A stretch of DNA of 64,000 bases from Microbulbifer sp. THAF38. Lineage in GTDB: Bacteria; Pseudomonadota; Gammaproteobacteria; Pseudomonadales; Cellvibrionaceae. The position numbers were made by a program, and so were the translations under genes. The notes beneath the pieces are model-generated. The model did no database searches. It had not been told where the DNA came from and was given only the letters and a program-made list of their open reading frames with translations. Location: the NCBI RefSeq assembly GCF_009363535.1, contig NZ_CP045369.1:3049001-3113000 (forward strand), read 5' to 3'. Below, piece after piece: positions 1 through 8,918 of the stretch. Numbering within the stretch: position 1 is the first letter of the stretch; every line of letters begins with the position of its first letter.

Positions 1-568
1 GGTTGTAGGCATTGGAACGAATGCCTGCAGCCACATCTGCAGCCCTGTCGTCTGCGCCGCGCATGGCAATACCTTCGGCAACACCTCGGCGCGTAGAGCC
101 AGCATTGCCCGTAGAAACCGCCGCAGAGGCGATGCCCGGCAACTGGTTTTCATTAAGGTTGCGAAATATGTCGCGAGTGCTGGCCGTAATTTGAGAATCC
201 AGTAGGTCGTTATTTATCAGGGAATTCACGGTGTTCATATCAACACCATTTTGCATCGGGGCCTGGTAGCCACCCCCGCTCATTACCTGGGTTAAATAAT
301 CCTGCATCACATTGGCTGTATTGCCGAAGCCGTTGGCCGCACCAGTTACTTGGTTGGCATAGCCATTGGCAGTGTTGCCAAACCCCATTGCAGCCTGGAT
401 GTATTGCTGCATTTCTGGGGTGAGGTTGGCGACTGGCGATTGACCAGAGTTGTAGAGCTTTTGCCCTTCCCCCCAAATATCATTCAGATAGTTTTTCTGG
501 TCTTCATCCAGATAGCTTTTGCTCTTGGACTCGGCACCACCACCCATCAGACTGTCAAAAAATCCCAT
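1..568 (-). CDS. Phage virion-associated protein, partial (injection/DNA-transfer type candidate)
   Basis: The gene starts with ATG at 568 and runs off the left edge, leaving about 189 N-terminal residues. The start reads MGFFDSLMGGG, then comes a Gly/Asn/Gln-rich region with two GFGNTAN repeats (residues about 66-90). A segment with LPGI, then GNAGSTRRGVAEG, follows. Proteins with this kind of Gly/Ala/Asn-rich start and LPGI...GS.R.G.AEG stretch are common in the tail or injection-protein position of podophage-like genomes; assignment to injection is inference. It follows the 127-residue gene at 584-967 with a 15-nt gap and is probably cotranscribed. Confidence 0.6.
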   Translation of the reverse strand, partial: MGFFDSLMGGGAESKSKSYLDEDQKNYLNDIWGEGQKLYNSGQSPVANLTPEMQQYIQAAMGFGNTANGYANQVTGAANGFGNTANVMQDYLTQVMSGGGYQAPMQNGVDMNTVNSLINNDLLDSQITASTRDIFRNLNENQLPGIASAAVSTGNAGSTRRGVAEGIAMRGADDRAADVAAGIRSNAYN

Positions 569-583
569 GATTTCACCGTTTAA

Positions 584-967
584 TTAGCCGCTGGGAATTG
601 CCATGGCTGCAATAGAGTTATGAACAGCCAGGCGGTTTGCCACCTCAACAATACAGCTAGCCACAAGGTCGGCAGCATGGTCGGCAACGTTGATAGCCTC
701 GCCCGCGTCAGTTTGTAGGGTTTTTGTGGTCACGTAAACGCTATTCATTTCATCTCCGGCACCATCGGTTTTTACTTCGTTTTGGTCATCAATTACGGCG
801 ATGGCGCACTTCAATACAGCTGCGGCCTGAGCGTCAGCCGTAGCTGGCTCAGTGGATTGAGTTACTGTTGCGCGAACAATAGTGCCTGCGCTATGGCCAT
901 CATCAATGGAGTAGGCAAACTGCCAGGCCAGCAGGTCCGGCACTGTTATCGGGGAGAAACTGGGCAT
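584..967 (-). CDS. Hypothetical phage protein, 127 aa
   Basis: No family is recognised. The protein is soluble, with no signal peptide or membrane segment, and rich in Ala, Thr and Val. Its second half alternates in a way that suggests beta strands (IVRATVTQS..., VYVTTKTL). It lies 8 nt downstream of the Hint-domain tail gene and 15 nt upstream of the partial virion gene, so it belongs to the late virion operon. A small tail accessory role is inference from position only. Confidence 0.6.
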   Translation of the reverse strand: MPSFSPITVPDLLAWQFAYSIDDGHSAGTIVRATVTQSTEPATADAQAAAVLKCAIAVIDDQNEVKTDGAGDEMNSVYVTTKTLQTDAGEAINVADHAADLVASCIVEVANRLAVHNSIAAMAIPSG

Positions 968-975
968 GCGCCCTC

Positions 976-2856
976 CTATGGTTTGTGCTGAATGTTGTGA
1001 GTTACAACGAGATGCAGAGGGTCAACACCTGAGGCATATGAAATTCCCCCCACAGAAATCTTGTAAACAGTGCGCAGACCCGCACACTCGACGCTGACCA
1101 CTTTCTCCCAGCTAAACGGCTCGCCATGGTGACAAGTGCCCAGCTCGACCCCGTGGCAATCCTGAGCCCAGTACACCCTCCCAGCCCTATCGGTAACCGG
1201 GGTTTGCCGGCTGCATATCACCTGAGCACCGCTGGACATGGTCAGCAGCACACACGGCACATTTTCTTGAGCTTCTACCGCCTGGATTGGCGCAAGGTGA
1301 GTGCCAGAGTCACCAACATCCCAGCACCTAATCAGGTCGCCAGGTTTGCAGTCATCCACCTGGAGGTCATCACGCAGCCAGGTGCCAGCCGCAACGCACC
1401 AAGGGTTATCAGGGGCAGTGCTGTCGCCACCATTAGCCGGTGTATTAATTGTGCCCACCGATCGACGCCAGGTGCCGGCAGCCGAGGTGGGGAAGTTTTT
1501 GGTCGCGTAATAAGTGACAGCGCCGCCCTTTATGCCGGGGTCATCGCAATACACGTAATACCTTGTGCTAAATGACAAGCCGGAAATGCTGCCGCTGTTG
1601 TAATTCACAGGACCAAAACCAAACTGCACTGTATGGGCGGCAATCGTTATTTTCGCTGTATTGCCGTCATCCGAGGCGGACAAGGCTGAGCTAGTCGGGA
1701 GGCTGGCAACGCTTGCTTGAATCATTGGCAAGCTGCGCTGGTCCTGCACCTCCACCACATCGACTTTTATATAATCAATTAGGGTCCTGCCGGTTCCTCC
1801 ATAATTGACCAGTGCCAACGGGGAGAAATAGCGCACGCTTGCCTGGAGTTGGGCCGGGTTGCCTATATGGTTGCCACCGATTGCCCCGCCGATGACCGCA
1901 TCTCCCGGGGCGTTGCCTTTAAAATAACCGACATAGCTGACCCATTCAGAAGCGACGTTTTGTCCTGAAGCAACTACATAGTGCTGACTGGAAAGGCTTT
2001 CACTCCCAAAGGTATTGCAATAAACACCATTCTTATCAAAACCCACAATACCGAGATATATAGGTCTGTCGGGGTCGGTATCCGCGTATTTATACAAACG
2101 CATTTCCACCCGGTAGAGCTTGCTGGGGTCGAACGGAATTTTATCTTTATGGTGAATGCCAACAGTGTCATCGTCGGAATCATTACCCAAAAGCACACTG
2201 CGGCCACCCAGAATGGTCTCCCCACCTCCAACAGCAATTTCACCCCCGCCGTAATAATGGGTCCAGGCGTTCATCCAATCAGGGTTTTCAAAGGTCTCCA
2301 GAAAAGTATTGCGCATTGAGCGGATTTGTTCGCGCTCTTGTGGGGTAGCCCCTACCGTGGCGCCATCCTCGGGGCGCTTGCCATCATCAGCCACCCCAGA
2401 CCATACGGCCCGCTGTCCCGCCACAGTATCAATTTTATTTTGCAGAGCGGTCTTGGCTGTGGTCACCGCCTGCCAGTGGTCATCCCACTCCTCTCGTACG
2501 ATTTTTGTAGCCGCGGTGGTATCGGTCCAGGCTGGAACCAGGGCATCTAGATAGGTGGTGAGGTTGGCTATTGATTCGCTGTAAGCAGTTTTCTCGGTGG
2601 TTATGTCATAGCTGTCTGCTTGTTGCTCTAGGCCGGCTTTCTCCCCGGTTATCTGGGCATAACGCAGCACCACTAATAGTTTTTCACTTTGGTGCAAGTA
2701 GCCATCATCGGCAATTACACTAAGGTCATCGCTGGCTTCTTTTGCTTGTGTTTCTACACGGGTATATAGCCGCTCGATTGACATGAATTCACGGCGGACA
2801 AACTGCCACAAGTCGGTGAGCGTACGCGGGACGCCCGGCCCTGTGCGATAACTCAT
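976..2856 (-). CDS. Phage tail protein with C-terminal Hint (hedgehog/intein-type) domain, 626 aa
   Basis: Residues 1-150 are helical. The middle (about 190-480) is beta-rich and Gly/Thr-rich, as in tail fibres or receptor-binding proteins. The last 140 residues begin with CVAAGTWL at residue 487 and continue with KPGDLIRCWD, a block B-like CSRQTPV at about 548-554, and THN at 619-621. This order matches the A, B and G blocks of Hint domains. The usual block B His is not at its normal place, and the residue after HN is Ile, not Cys, Ser or Thr, with only five residues following. Ordinary protein splicing is therefore unlikely; cleavage or a purely structural role is possible. The ATG overlaps the upstream gene's stop (ATGA). 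Confidence 0.72.
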   Translation of the reverse strand: MSYRTGPGVPRTLTDLWQFVRREFMSIERLYTRVETQAKEASDDLSVIADDGYLHQSEKLLVVLRYAQITGEKAGLEQQADSYDITTEKTAYSESIANLTTYLDALVPAWTDTTAATKIVREEWDDHWQAVTTAKTALQNKIDTVAGQRAVWSGVADDGKRPEDGATVGATPQEREQIRSMRNTFLETFENPDWMNAWTHYYGGGEIAVGGGETILGGRSVLLGNDSDDDTVGIHHKDKIPFDPSKLYRVEMRLYKYADTDPDRPIYLGIVGFDKNGVYCNTFGSESLSSQHYVVASGQNVASEWVSYVGYFKGNAPGDAVIGGAIGGNHIGNPAQLQASVRYFSPLALVNYGGTGRTLIDYIKVDVVEVQDQRSLPMIQASVASLPTSSALSASDDGNTAKITIAAHTVQFGFGPVNYNSGSISGLSFSTRYYVYCDDPGIKGGAVTYYATKNFPTSAAGTWRRSVGTINTPANGGDSTAPDNPWCVAAGTWLRDDLQVDDCKPGDLIRCWDVGDSGTHLAPIQAVEAQENVPCVLLTMSSGAQVICSRQTPVTDRAGRVYWAQDCHGVELGTCHHGEPFSWEKVVSVECAGLRTVYKISVGGISYASGVDPLHLVVTHNIQHKP

Positions 2857-4385
2857 CGTCCATCCACCGGATTAAGGTCTAGGTCCCAACCGGTGAGCCG
2901 CCAGAAACCGCCGCTTACAGATTCAACCTTGATAGCCAGATAGCGGGCTTTGATGCGGAAATGCAAATCTAACCCCTTGGCCACATCAAAGACTTTTGGA
3001 GTTTTCCAGCGCACTGGGCCCGTGGCAGTCTTGGCACCGCCGACCGAAATCTTTACCTGTCCCTGGCCATCAAACTGCGGAATGATGCGCTTTAAGCTCT
3101 TGAGGCGGCCCACCCCTTGAGGCATAACTTGGTCCAGGTCGATGCCGGTCCGCTCCAGGTAGACCAGTTGGGTGTTATCACCCGTAGCAAGAAAATCGGT
3201 CTGCATTAAATGGGTATCGGTGAGGTAGTACATCACCGGGTAATAGTTGGTGTCAGTCAGCTCGCCGTAAGTTAGGTTCAGGTCAGAAAAGGCAATGCCT
3301 TGCGCGTCCAGGTCACCGAAAGTGATTACCTCGCCGGCCTTGGCCGCAAAGAATGCGCAACGCACGTTCGGCAAATCGATAAAGGTGAAGGTGTTATCCA
3401 GCCAGTTATAGATTAATGCCCGGTTGGCCGGGCCATCGGCGTTGGTAGAATAAACCGTCCAGATTTCCTTGGTTTTGTGGTTGGTCACACAACGTACTTT
3501 ATCGCGCTGGGCCAGCTCACCGTAAAAGGTTCGATTAACGCGGCGGTGCGCCATCGGTTTCATGCTTAAACCGTCGTGGACAAAAATTTCGGTAGCACCC
3601 ACTACAAAGTGATTGCGGTCAAATGCGGCCACCGCATCGCGACAGAGAATGCCCTGATCGAAAATAGTCTCAAACGAAAAAGTAAATTGCCCGCCCACCA
3701 ACTGCATCAAGTAAGTGGCGTCTTTCGAATAGACAATATTGGCGGACCCCATCGGCAGGCAATCCACCAGCCGTGAAGCCCCGCTATCAATCGGGTTAGC
3801 GCCAGCTAGATTGGTAGTGTCAGCCACGTCCCAAGTCTCAGGCACACCACCCGGCTCGGCCTCATCACTCCAGCGCACTGTATTCGGGTATTCGACTCCG
3901 CCCTCAGTTACACCCAACGCAATCAGGAAATTTTTATAAGGGCGCACACAGTCGGCGCGCAGGTCAGACGGCCAGTTAGGCAAGTCTTTAAATTCGATAT
4001 CGTTGGGCCCTTTGATTTGCGGGATATCCTGACCGTTATTGAAAATGATTGATTCGCCCCAGGTGGTCGCATGCCAATTACTGCTGCTGTAGCCGTCCGC
4101 ATAATCTGCCCCTGTGCGGTCTACAAACGTCTCGTTCTCGCGGAAATACAACCGGGTGGCAGAGGCGTAGGCGAGCTGAGGCGCTTCGCCGGCAATCCAG
4201 CCCGCCCCCCAAACAGGGGGTTCGGACAAAGTTTCCAGGGCATAGGGGGCCGGCATGGTCAGCACTGCACCATTAGAAAAGCGGACATTTTGTGCCCGGC
4301 TGAATTCATTAATCTGCAGTTCATAGGCGGGTGAATCGCAGTTGACTCCTCTCTCACCTAGCTGGCGAATCGGAAACAAGGCCAT
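2853..4385 (-). CDS. Phage tail/virion structural protein, beta-rich (tail hub or nozzle candidate), 510 aa
   Basis: The protein is almost entirely predicted beta strand with many aromatic residues and repeated W/Y-containing turns, like a propeller. The N-terminus (MALFPIRQLGERGVNCDSPA) has the ...GV...S..Y.L...E.S.A.N form seen in proteins that fill the T7 gp12 tubular-tail position. No catalytic motif is visible. It sits between the collar-domain fibre gene and the Hint-domain tail gene and overlaps both by a few bases. Structural assignment is confident; the hub/nozzle role is inference. Confidence 0.6.
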   Translation of the reverse strand: MALFPIRQLGERGVNCDSPAYELQINEFSRAQNVRFSNGAVLTMPAPYALETLSEPPVWGAGWIAGEAPQLAYASATRLYFRENETFVDRTGADYADGYSSSNWHATTWGESIIFNNGQDIPQIKGPNDIEFKDLPNWPSDLRADCVRPYKNFLIALGVTEGGVEYPNTVRWSDEAEPGGVPETWDVADTTNLAGANPIDSGASRLVDCLPMGSANIVYSKDATYLMQLVGGQFTFSFETIFDQGILCRDAVAAFDRNHFVVGATEIFVHDGLSMKPMAHRRVNRTFYGELAQRDKVRCVTNHKTKEIWTVYSTNADGPANRALIYNWLDNTFTFIDLPNVRCAFFAAKAGEVITFGDLDAQGIAFSDLNLTYGELTDTNYYPVMYYLTDTHLMQTDFLATGDNTQLVYLERTGIDLDQVMPQGVGRLKSLKRIIPQFDGQGQVKISVGGAKTATGPVRWKTPKVFDVAKGLDLHFRIKARYLAIKVESVSGGFWRLTGWDLDLNPVDGR

Positions 4386-5152
4386 CAGTTAAGCCCCGCC
4401 GCTTTCATGGCATCAGTAATTGCCGTGGCAATCTCGCTGGATTTGGGTTCCCCAGTCTTGATAATCCAGCTCAACGCCATACTTGGCTGCATGGTGCTGA
4501 CTGTATGGCTGTGCTTCCCATCGTCATTGATATCGTGACTATGCTCCTGGCCTCCGCCCTGGCTCTGTATGGAAACCTCGCGGCCATCCTTATCGGAGGG
4601 GTCATAGTCCGGGCCAATCGAAGAGCCTTCATTCTTGGTGGAATCCCAGACCGTCGCACCACCGTGGTCATGGGGCGGCATCTCACCAACAGTCAATGCA
4701 TGGCCCTTCGTTCCGCCATGGTTATGGGCGCCGCTCTCAGAAGTGGTGGCAGTGGCAGCGCCGTAAGTCATACCATCTTGAAACGTGGAACCGTTCGCAC
4801 CAATAACCGCCACGCCGCGAAGGTCTGGAGTGTCGTTGGTACCGTCTGCTAACTGCCAGCCAGCCGGTATTGCCGCATAGTTAGTGGGCCACGGCTTGAT
4901 GCTTCCTTTCTGCTCTAGGTGCGGCAACACATAAGAACCGAGCTTATTGGCTATCGAGGAAATAGCCCCGGGCAACGCATTAATTTCTGTCTCTGATAAA
5001 GTGACATTAGCCTCACCGCTAAAGCTTTTAAAACTCCCTTTTAAGGCGGCCTTAATCAGCTTCAAATGGTTATCTGTACTGCCGGCAGGGTCTCCCGCTG
5101 TGGGGTTCGTCACCACTAACTCAGCAATATTACCCGCAGTCTCTAACGGCAT
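4385..5152 (-). CDS. Phage tail-collar domain fibre protein, 255 aa
   Basis: A tail-collar type segment is visible: GWQLADG (98-104), then TPDLRG (108-113). After it comes a C-terminal region full of His-x-His pairs (HNH, HDH, HSH twice). Such HxH motifs bind metal along trimeric fibre tips such as T4 gp37. The protein is probably a trimeric receptor-binding or accessory fibre. Its stop abuts the start of the 510-aa tail gene at 4385. A terminator at 5162-5187 lies just upstream, so the gene may have its own promoter or need late antitermination. Confidence 0.8.
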   Translation of the reverse strand: MPLETAGNIAELVVTNPTAGDPAGSTDNHLKLIKAALKGSFKSFSGEANVTLSETEINALPGAISSIANKLGSYVLPHLEQKGSIKPWPTNYAAIPAGWQLADGTNDTPDLRGVAVIGANGSTFQDGMTYGAATATTSESGAHNHGGTKGHALTVGEMPPHDHGGATVWDSTKNEGSSIGPDYDPSDKDGREVSIQSQGGGQEHSHDINDDGKHSHTVSTMQPSMALSWIIKTGEPKSSEIATAITDAMKAAGLN

Positions 5153-5161
5153 ATTTCACCC

Positions 5162-5187
5162 ATAAAAAAAGCGCCCGGAGGCGCCTT
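5162..5187 (-). terminator. Intrinsic terminator between tailspike and collar genes
   Basis: The minus-strand transcript forms GCGCC-TCCG-GGCGC followed by at least seven U. It lies between the tailspike stop (5244) and the collar-protein start (5152). It is a near copy of the hairpin at 7977-8003. Confidence 0.8.
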
Positions 5188-5243
5188 GCGGTTTGATTGA
5201 TTTTAAGAGCCGCCCAACTGGCGCCCCAAACTAAGAGCCGTAA

Positions 5244-7028
5244 TTACAAATAAATCCTATCGGCTTTGAATTTGAAAACTCCATCGTCACTGACTTCAGT
5301 GCAGAGAAAGCCTTTATTGATATAGTTCGCACCATCTGGGTCCACGGTCGTGGTGGCGACATTGCGTACATAGTCCCCCACGCGCCAAACGCCTTTTGTT
5401 GGCGCTCCGCTGCGGGTTTGGAACTGTCGCTGCCCAACCTGAACAAAAGCCTCTGACTCCTCATTGAGATTGAGACGGTTATCACTGCCAATAACACGGC
5501 TCACACTAATCGCACCATCTTGCCGATAATTCTGTCCGTTATAGGCTGCATCGTAGTCGCCAAATACAGGGACATGCGCCCCTTGGACTGATTCGATATG
5601 GATTTGGTGCTCGTCTTCTATTTCCATAACCAGCGCCACAAGCACATCGATTGAAGGCTCGCCCAGTAGCTTCAGTTCGCCAACATAGTGTTTCCTTGGG
5701 CCGGAGAGAGAGACGTTTGGCAAGGTGACATTAATTCCTTCATAGCGGATAAGATTCGGCACATCGCCAGCATCACCTTCATGTCTGGAAATAATGCTTT
5801 CTACCTGACTATTGAGGGAGCGAACCCGCAGAGACCGGCGGTTGAATATCAGTGTGCCGATATTGCAAATTCCGGTTTCTATAGTGCCAGCGTTGCCTGA
5901 TTCGTATGTGGTGGTTACATCTAGCTCGGCATAGTTGCACTCAAAGGATTTAACATTTTGTACTTTGAGACAATTGGAGCGCCCGCCCCTGATTTTTAGT
6001 TTATTTATTGATAGGGTTTCTACGCCAAGAAAACTGTTGTCGTTCTCAAGGTCACAGAGAAATCCATCACTGCCATCGTAAACAGGGTCAAAATCTATCT
6101 CCACACTACCCAAATCAATAAGCTTGATGGTGCTGGTGCCTTGGTTGCCAATACTGAAGCCTTTGAAGTCACTGTCATACGATTCAAAGGAGTCAACCTT
6201 GAAACGCTTCATATCTTTAGCGATATGCAGACGAAGGGCTGAGTAGCCACAGTTGCGCCCAATAAATCTCGAACAGTAGAAGTTATCACCCGATACCCTG
6301 CAGCCGATAAGTTGCTTTTCACCCCCGCTAGGCATTGGTGAATTGATGCAGGTTAAGCGGCCCATGCTGACGTTATCGCCCGGTATGAGTAGGGTCGCGA
6401 AGCTATCGTCAAACGTGCCGGTTTCATCCGGGTTGTTTCCGTCAAAAATCAAGTGCCCGGAGGTCTGCACATCATCGCCGATTATCAAGACGGGGTCGGT
6501 GCCGGTATATCCGCTGCTGTATCGCTTAATAATGAACTCGCCAGCGCGCACTATTAATCCGGCCGGCCAAGTGTGTCCTCCATCGGTCAGCAAGGTGCCA
6601 CTGCCAAGGTCAAGCGGTAGCCCCAACGAGTCCGCGATACCGTAGGCCATGGCAAACACAGCGCCCTCATCACCAACCCCGGTAAATCCGCACTGCTTCA
6701 AGTGAATGACTCCGCCCGGCCAAAGCGGCCTGGCCCAGAGCCCACCGAGGTCAATAAGTGCAATATCGCCATTGCTGGTGGCTACGATTTCAAACTCATT
6801 GCCACCACCATCACCAGGCCAGCGAAAGCCGAGCGTAATGGCTACGTCCCCGACCTTCAGCTCCTGAGATGCAACCATTTCGGCAAAAGTGTTGAAGGTG
6901 CGGGTACGGCCGGCAGTTAGAGCGGAATTCTTGAACTCTTCCGCTTGGTCACGGCTAGCCTTTGCCTGCAGGACTAAATCTCCCACTTCCTCCACGCCGA
7001 CACCCACCGCACGATAGAAGCCGGCCAT
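5244..7028 (-). CDS. Phage tailspike-like protein, right-handed beta-helix, 594 aa
   Basis: A short helical N-terminus (to about residue 45) carries a head- or tail-binding region, then the FNTFAEMVASQ...VGD segment often seen at tailspike starts. From about 120 to 450 the sequence has irregular beta-helix coils rich in G, D, N, I and V (for example IDLGSVEIDF, LSINKLKIRGG). Tailspikes of this design bind or depolymerise surface polysaccharide. No catalytic acid pair can be assigned by eye. It starts where the adaptor gene ends and is closed by the terminator at 5162-5187. Confidence 0.75.
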   Translation of the reverse strand: MAGFYRAVGVGVEEVGDLVLQAKASRDQAEEFKNSALTAGRTRTFNTFAEMVASQELKVGDVAITLGFRWPGDGGGNEFEIVATSNGDIALIDLGGLWARPLWPGGVIHLKQCGFTGVGDEGAVFAMAYGIADSLGLPLDLGSGTLLTDGGHTWPAGLIVRAGEFIIKRYSSGYTGTDPVLIIGDDVQTSGHLIFDGNNPDETGTFDDSFATLLIPGDNVSMGRLTCINSPMPSGGEKQLIGCRVSGDNFYCSRFIGRNCGYSALRLHIAKDMKRFKVDSFESYDSDFKGFSIGNQGTSTIKLIDLGSVEIDFDPVYDGSDGFLCDLENDNSFLGVETLSINKLKIRGGRSNCLKVQNVKSFECNYAELDVTTTYESGNAGTIETGICNIGTLIFNRRSLRVRSLNSQVESIISRHEGDAGDVPNLIRYEGINVTLPNVSLSGPRKHYVGELKLLGEPSIDVLVALVMEIEDEHQIHIESVQGAHVPVFGDYDAAYNGQNYRQDGAISVSRVIGSDNRLNLNEESEAFVQVGQRQFQTRSGAPTKGVWRVGDYVRNVATTTVDPDGANYINKGFLCTEVSDDGVFKFKADRIYL

Positions 7029-7636
7029 TAGTAAGCACTCCGAACTGCCATAACACCGCCCGACAGCTCATCGCGTTCAGCCATATCTTGAATCTGCTCT
7101 AAAGCCTGCTGGTATTTGTGCTGCCATAGCGGTAAACGGGCTTCATTCTCGAGGAAAGGCTCAGCCTCAATCAGACTCGCGTACAGATACAAATCAGGAG
7201 CCACAGCCAACACGTTGCAGGTATCGCTGTCGGCACTTAAACCTGACTGGTCTTGCCAGTAGTTCAGCTCAAGCTCGCCAGCAGAACTGGGAGTGGGGTA
7301 TAAGCGCAAGTAGCTACCACGCCGAGCGAAATACCGGGGCGTTTCACCGGCCAGATACTGGCGGTTGTCGCGGTCGCTGATGCGGTCCAGCACAATCCCA
7401 TCCCAGCGCACAGAACGCATTTCGAGATAATCAGCAGGCAGTGGAGCACCGGCACTCGTGCTGTAGCTATCACTGGCCACCGTGGCTTCATTGGCAGGGC
7501 AACGCAGCTCGCGATATATCCGCGCCTCTGCCATGCGAATAAAGTCAGGCACACGGGCTAGTATTTCGTCGTCATCCTCGCGGTTTACCCACTCGGCGAC
7601 GGCGGTTTTCAATTCGCCGTAATTGGTGATTGCCAC
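7028..7636 (-). CDS. Head-to-tail adaptor/connector protein, 202 aa
   Basis: The protein opens with YGELKTAVAEWVNR, continues through FIRMAEARIYRELR and PADYLEMRSVRWDG, and ends in helices. This is the pattern of phage adaptor proteins that sit below the portal (gp6/gp4/gp11-type connectors). The length is typical. It overlaps the 118-aa gene upstream by 28 nt and shares its stop/start point with the tailspike gene, as expected for a tightly packed virion operon. Confidence 0.7.
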   Translation of the reverse strand: MAITNYGELKTAVAEWVNREDDDEILARVPDFIRMAEARIYRELRCPANEATVASDSYSTSAGAPLPADYLEMRSVRWDGIVLDRISDRDNRQYLAGETPRYFARRGSYLRLYPTPSSAGELELNYWQDQSGLSADSDTCNVLAVAPDLYLYASLIEAEPFLENEARLPLWQHKYQQALEQIQDMAERDELSGGVMAVRSAY

Positions 7637-7965
7637 TTGTTACCCTCAAAGAATTTCTGCGAGCGTCCACCCATAATGCAGCGTGGAAACTCGGCACGGA
7701 TTATTTGATCGAACTTGCGTTGCTCAGCAGGTGACATTTTCCCGTATCGAATAGGGTCCATTTCCTGGCCGTATTTTTTGATAATGTCGAGCTGAACCGT
7801 TGGAGGAATACTAAAGCGAAGACGGCGATAATCTTCTTTCACTGCACCCGCTTCTATTTGATGCCGGCGGTGGTCCTGCTGAGCAAAGAAGGCTTGCTCA
7901 TTATCTTTGCGGACCTGATAGACAGTGCCGTCTTCAATCGCGAAACTTTCGTGTGTTCTGGCCAT
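7609..7965 (-). CDS. Hypothetical phage protein, 118 aa
   Basis: A charged soluble protein with no family I recognise by sight. The N-terminal half is acidic and helical (VRKDNEQAFFAQQDHRRHQIEAG); the middle has FSIPPTVQLDIIKKYG. It is located between capsid and adaptor genes and overlaps the adaptor start by 28 nt. The capsid gene's terminator lies just upstream. A minor head or completion role would fit, but this is inferred only from position. Confidence 0.6.
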   Translation of the reverse strand: MARTHESFAIEDGTVYQVRKDNEQAFFAQQDHRRHQIEAGAVKEDYRRLRFSIPPTVQLDIIKKYGQEMDPIRYGKMSPAEQRKFDQIIRAEFPRCIMGGRSQKFFEGNKWQSPITAN

Positions 7966-7976
7966 AAAATTAGAGC

Positions 7977-8003
7977 AATAAAAAAGGCGCCCGGAGGCGC
8001 CTT
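7977..8003 (-). terminator. Intrinsic terminator after major capsid gene
   Basis: The minus-strand transcript forms an 8-bp stem AAGGCGCC-TCCG-GGCGCCTT followed by U residues. It is placed 20 nt after the capsid stop, as in many phages where it limits downstream transcripts relative to capsid. Nearly the same sequence recurs at 5162-5187. Confidence 0.82.
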
Positions 8004-8022
8004 AGTTTGAGAAAGTTAAAGC

Positions 8023-8916
8023 TTAAGAGGTAGTGATGTTCTCAATCACAAAGCTGGTTTTATCATTGAGGCAGGCCAGTGTTAGCTCAGTTTTCCACAT
8101 CATTTTTTGATTGTGGCCAGTTATTGCGAGCGGCACCAGCTTAGTTTTCTGCAAAATATCAGCAGACCAGAACTCTGAATCAAGACCGAGTATTGTGGAG
8201 GTATCCATATACCGGCCTTTAACCACTGAAACAGAACCATGAGGCGTATCAATGATGTCGATACAGTCAACCAGCCTCTTCTCTTCCACTTCGCGATTTC
8301 GTCCAGACTGCTGTGCAAATCCTGCAATAGGGTCAGCGTGAATAGGGTTAATCAGAAGCGTTTCAACATTGCCACCATTGTTATAGGTCGCTAGCTGGCC
8401 GGCCTTTATCGATGCCTCACCATTCGACGCAGTGAATGCAGCACCGTGGTCCACCCGACAATCACTATGAACCTGCACTTGCGCGCAATCCATTTTGTCC
8501 GGCACGTTGTTACCATCACCGGTCTGTCGAGTTTGCTTGCCCGCACCGTTAAAGGCGTACTCAATATCGTTCTTGAGTTCGCGGAGTTTTACGGTGGACT
8601 GGTCCTTCAGCTCACTCGAGCGGCCGTGCTTTTTAATCTCTTCAAGTGTGTCAGAGATTTTGAACGGCTTATCCATCAACTGGCAACGATTGTTCATCAT
8701 CGCTGTTGGCGTGTAGCCGAACGTGCCGATATCAGCCCCTTCTGGCCGTGCATTTTCGCCTGGCGCAGTGGTGTCCCGCTTTTGCCATTCGTGAAGCTTC
8801 CCGCTTGCTTTCCCGTCTTTGATAATGTTCAGCATCGGCTGGTCTATCAATTTAGTTTCGAAGATTGCATCTTTCACATCTTCGGCGTTACCTACTGAGT
8901 TGTATGTGGTAGTCAT
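8023..8916 (-). CDS. Major capsid protein, SU10/DUF5309-like, 297 aa
   Basis: The N-terminus (VGNAEDVKDAIFETKLIDQPML) and later segments (KLHEWQKRDTTAPGENARPEGAD, then RELKNDIEYAFNGAG) match the pattern of the SU10/DUF5309 HK97-fold capsid family. The ending ...WKTELTLACLNDKTSFVIENITTS is typical: a beta strand finishing in a short tail. Length is normal for the family. It lies directly after the scaffold gene and has its own terminator downstream, consistent with high expression. Confidence 0.82.
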   Translation of the reverse strand: MTTTYNSVGNAEDVKDAIFETKLIDQPMLNIIKDGKASGKLHEWQKRDTTAPGENARPEGADIGTFGYTPTAMMNNRCQLMDKPFKISDTLEEIKKHGRSSELKDQSTVKLRELKNDIEYAFNGAGKQTRQTGDGNNVPDKMDCAQVQVHSDCRVDHGAAFTASNGEASIKAGQLATYNNGGNVETLLINPIHADPIAGFAQQSGRNREVEEKRLVDCIDIIDTPHGSVSVVKGRYMDTSTILGLDSEFWSADILQKTKLVPLAITGHNQKMMWKTELTLACLNDKTSFVIENITTS

Positions 8917-8918
8917 TG

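Noticed and set aside
1126-1575. Plus-strand reading frame opposite the Hint tail gene
   Set aside because: It is the antisense shadow of a clear minus-strand gene and has no ribosome site.
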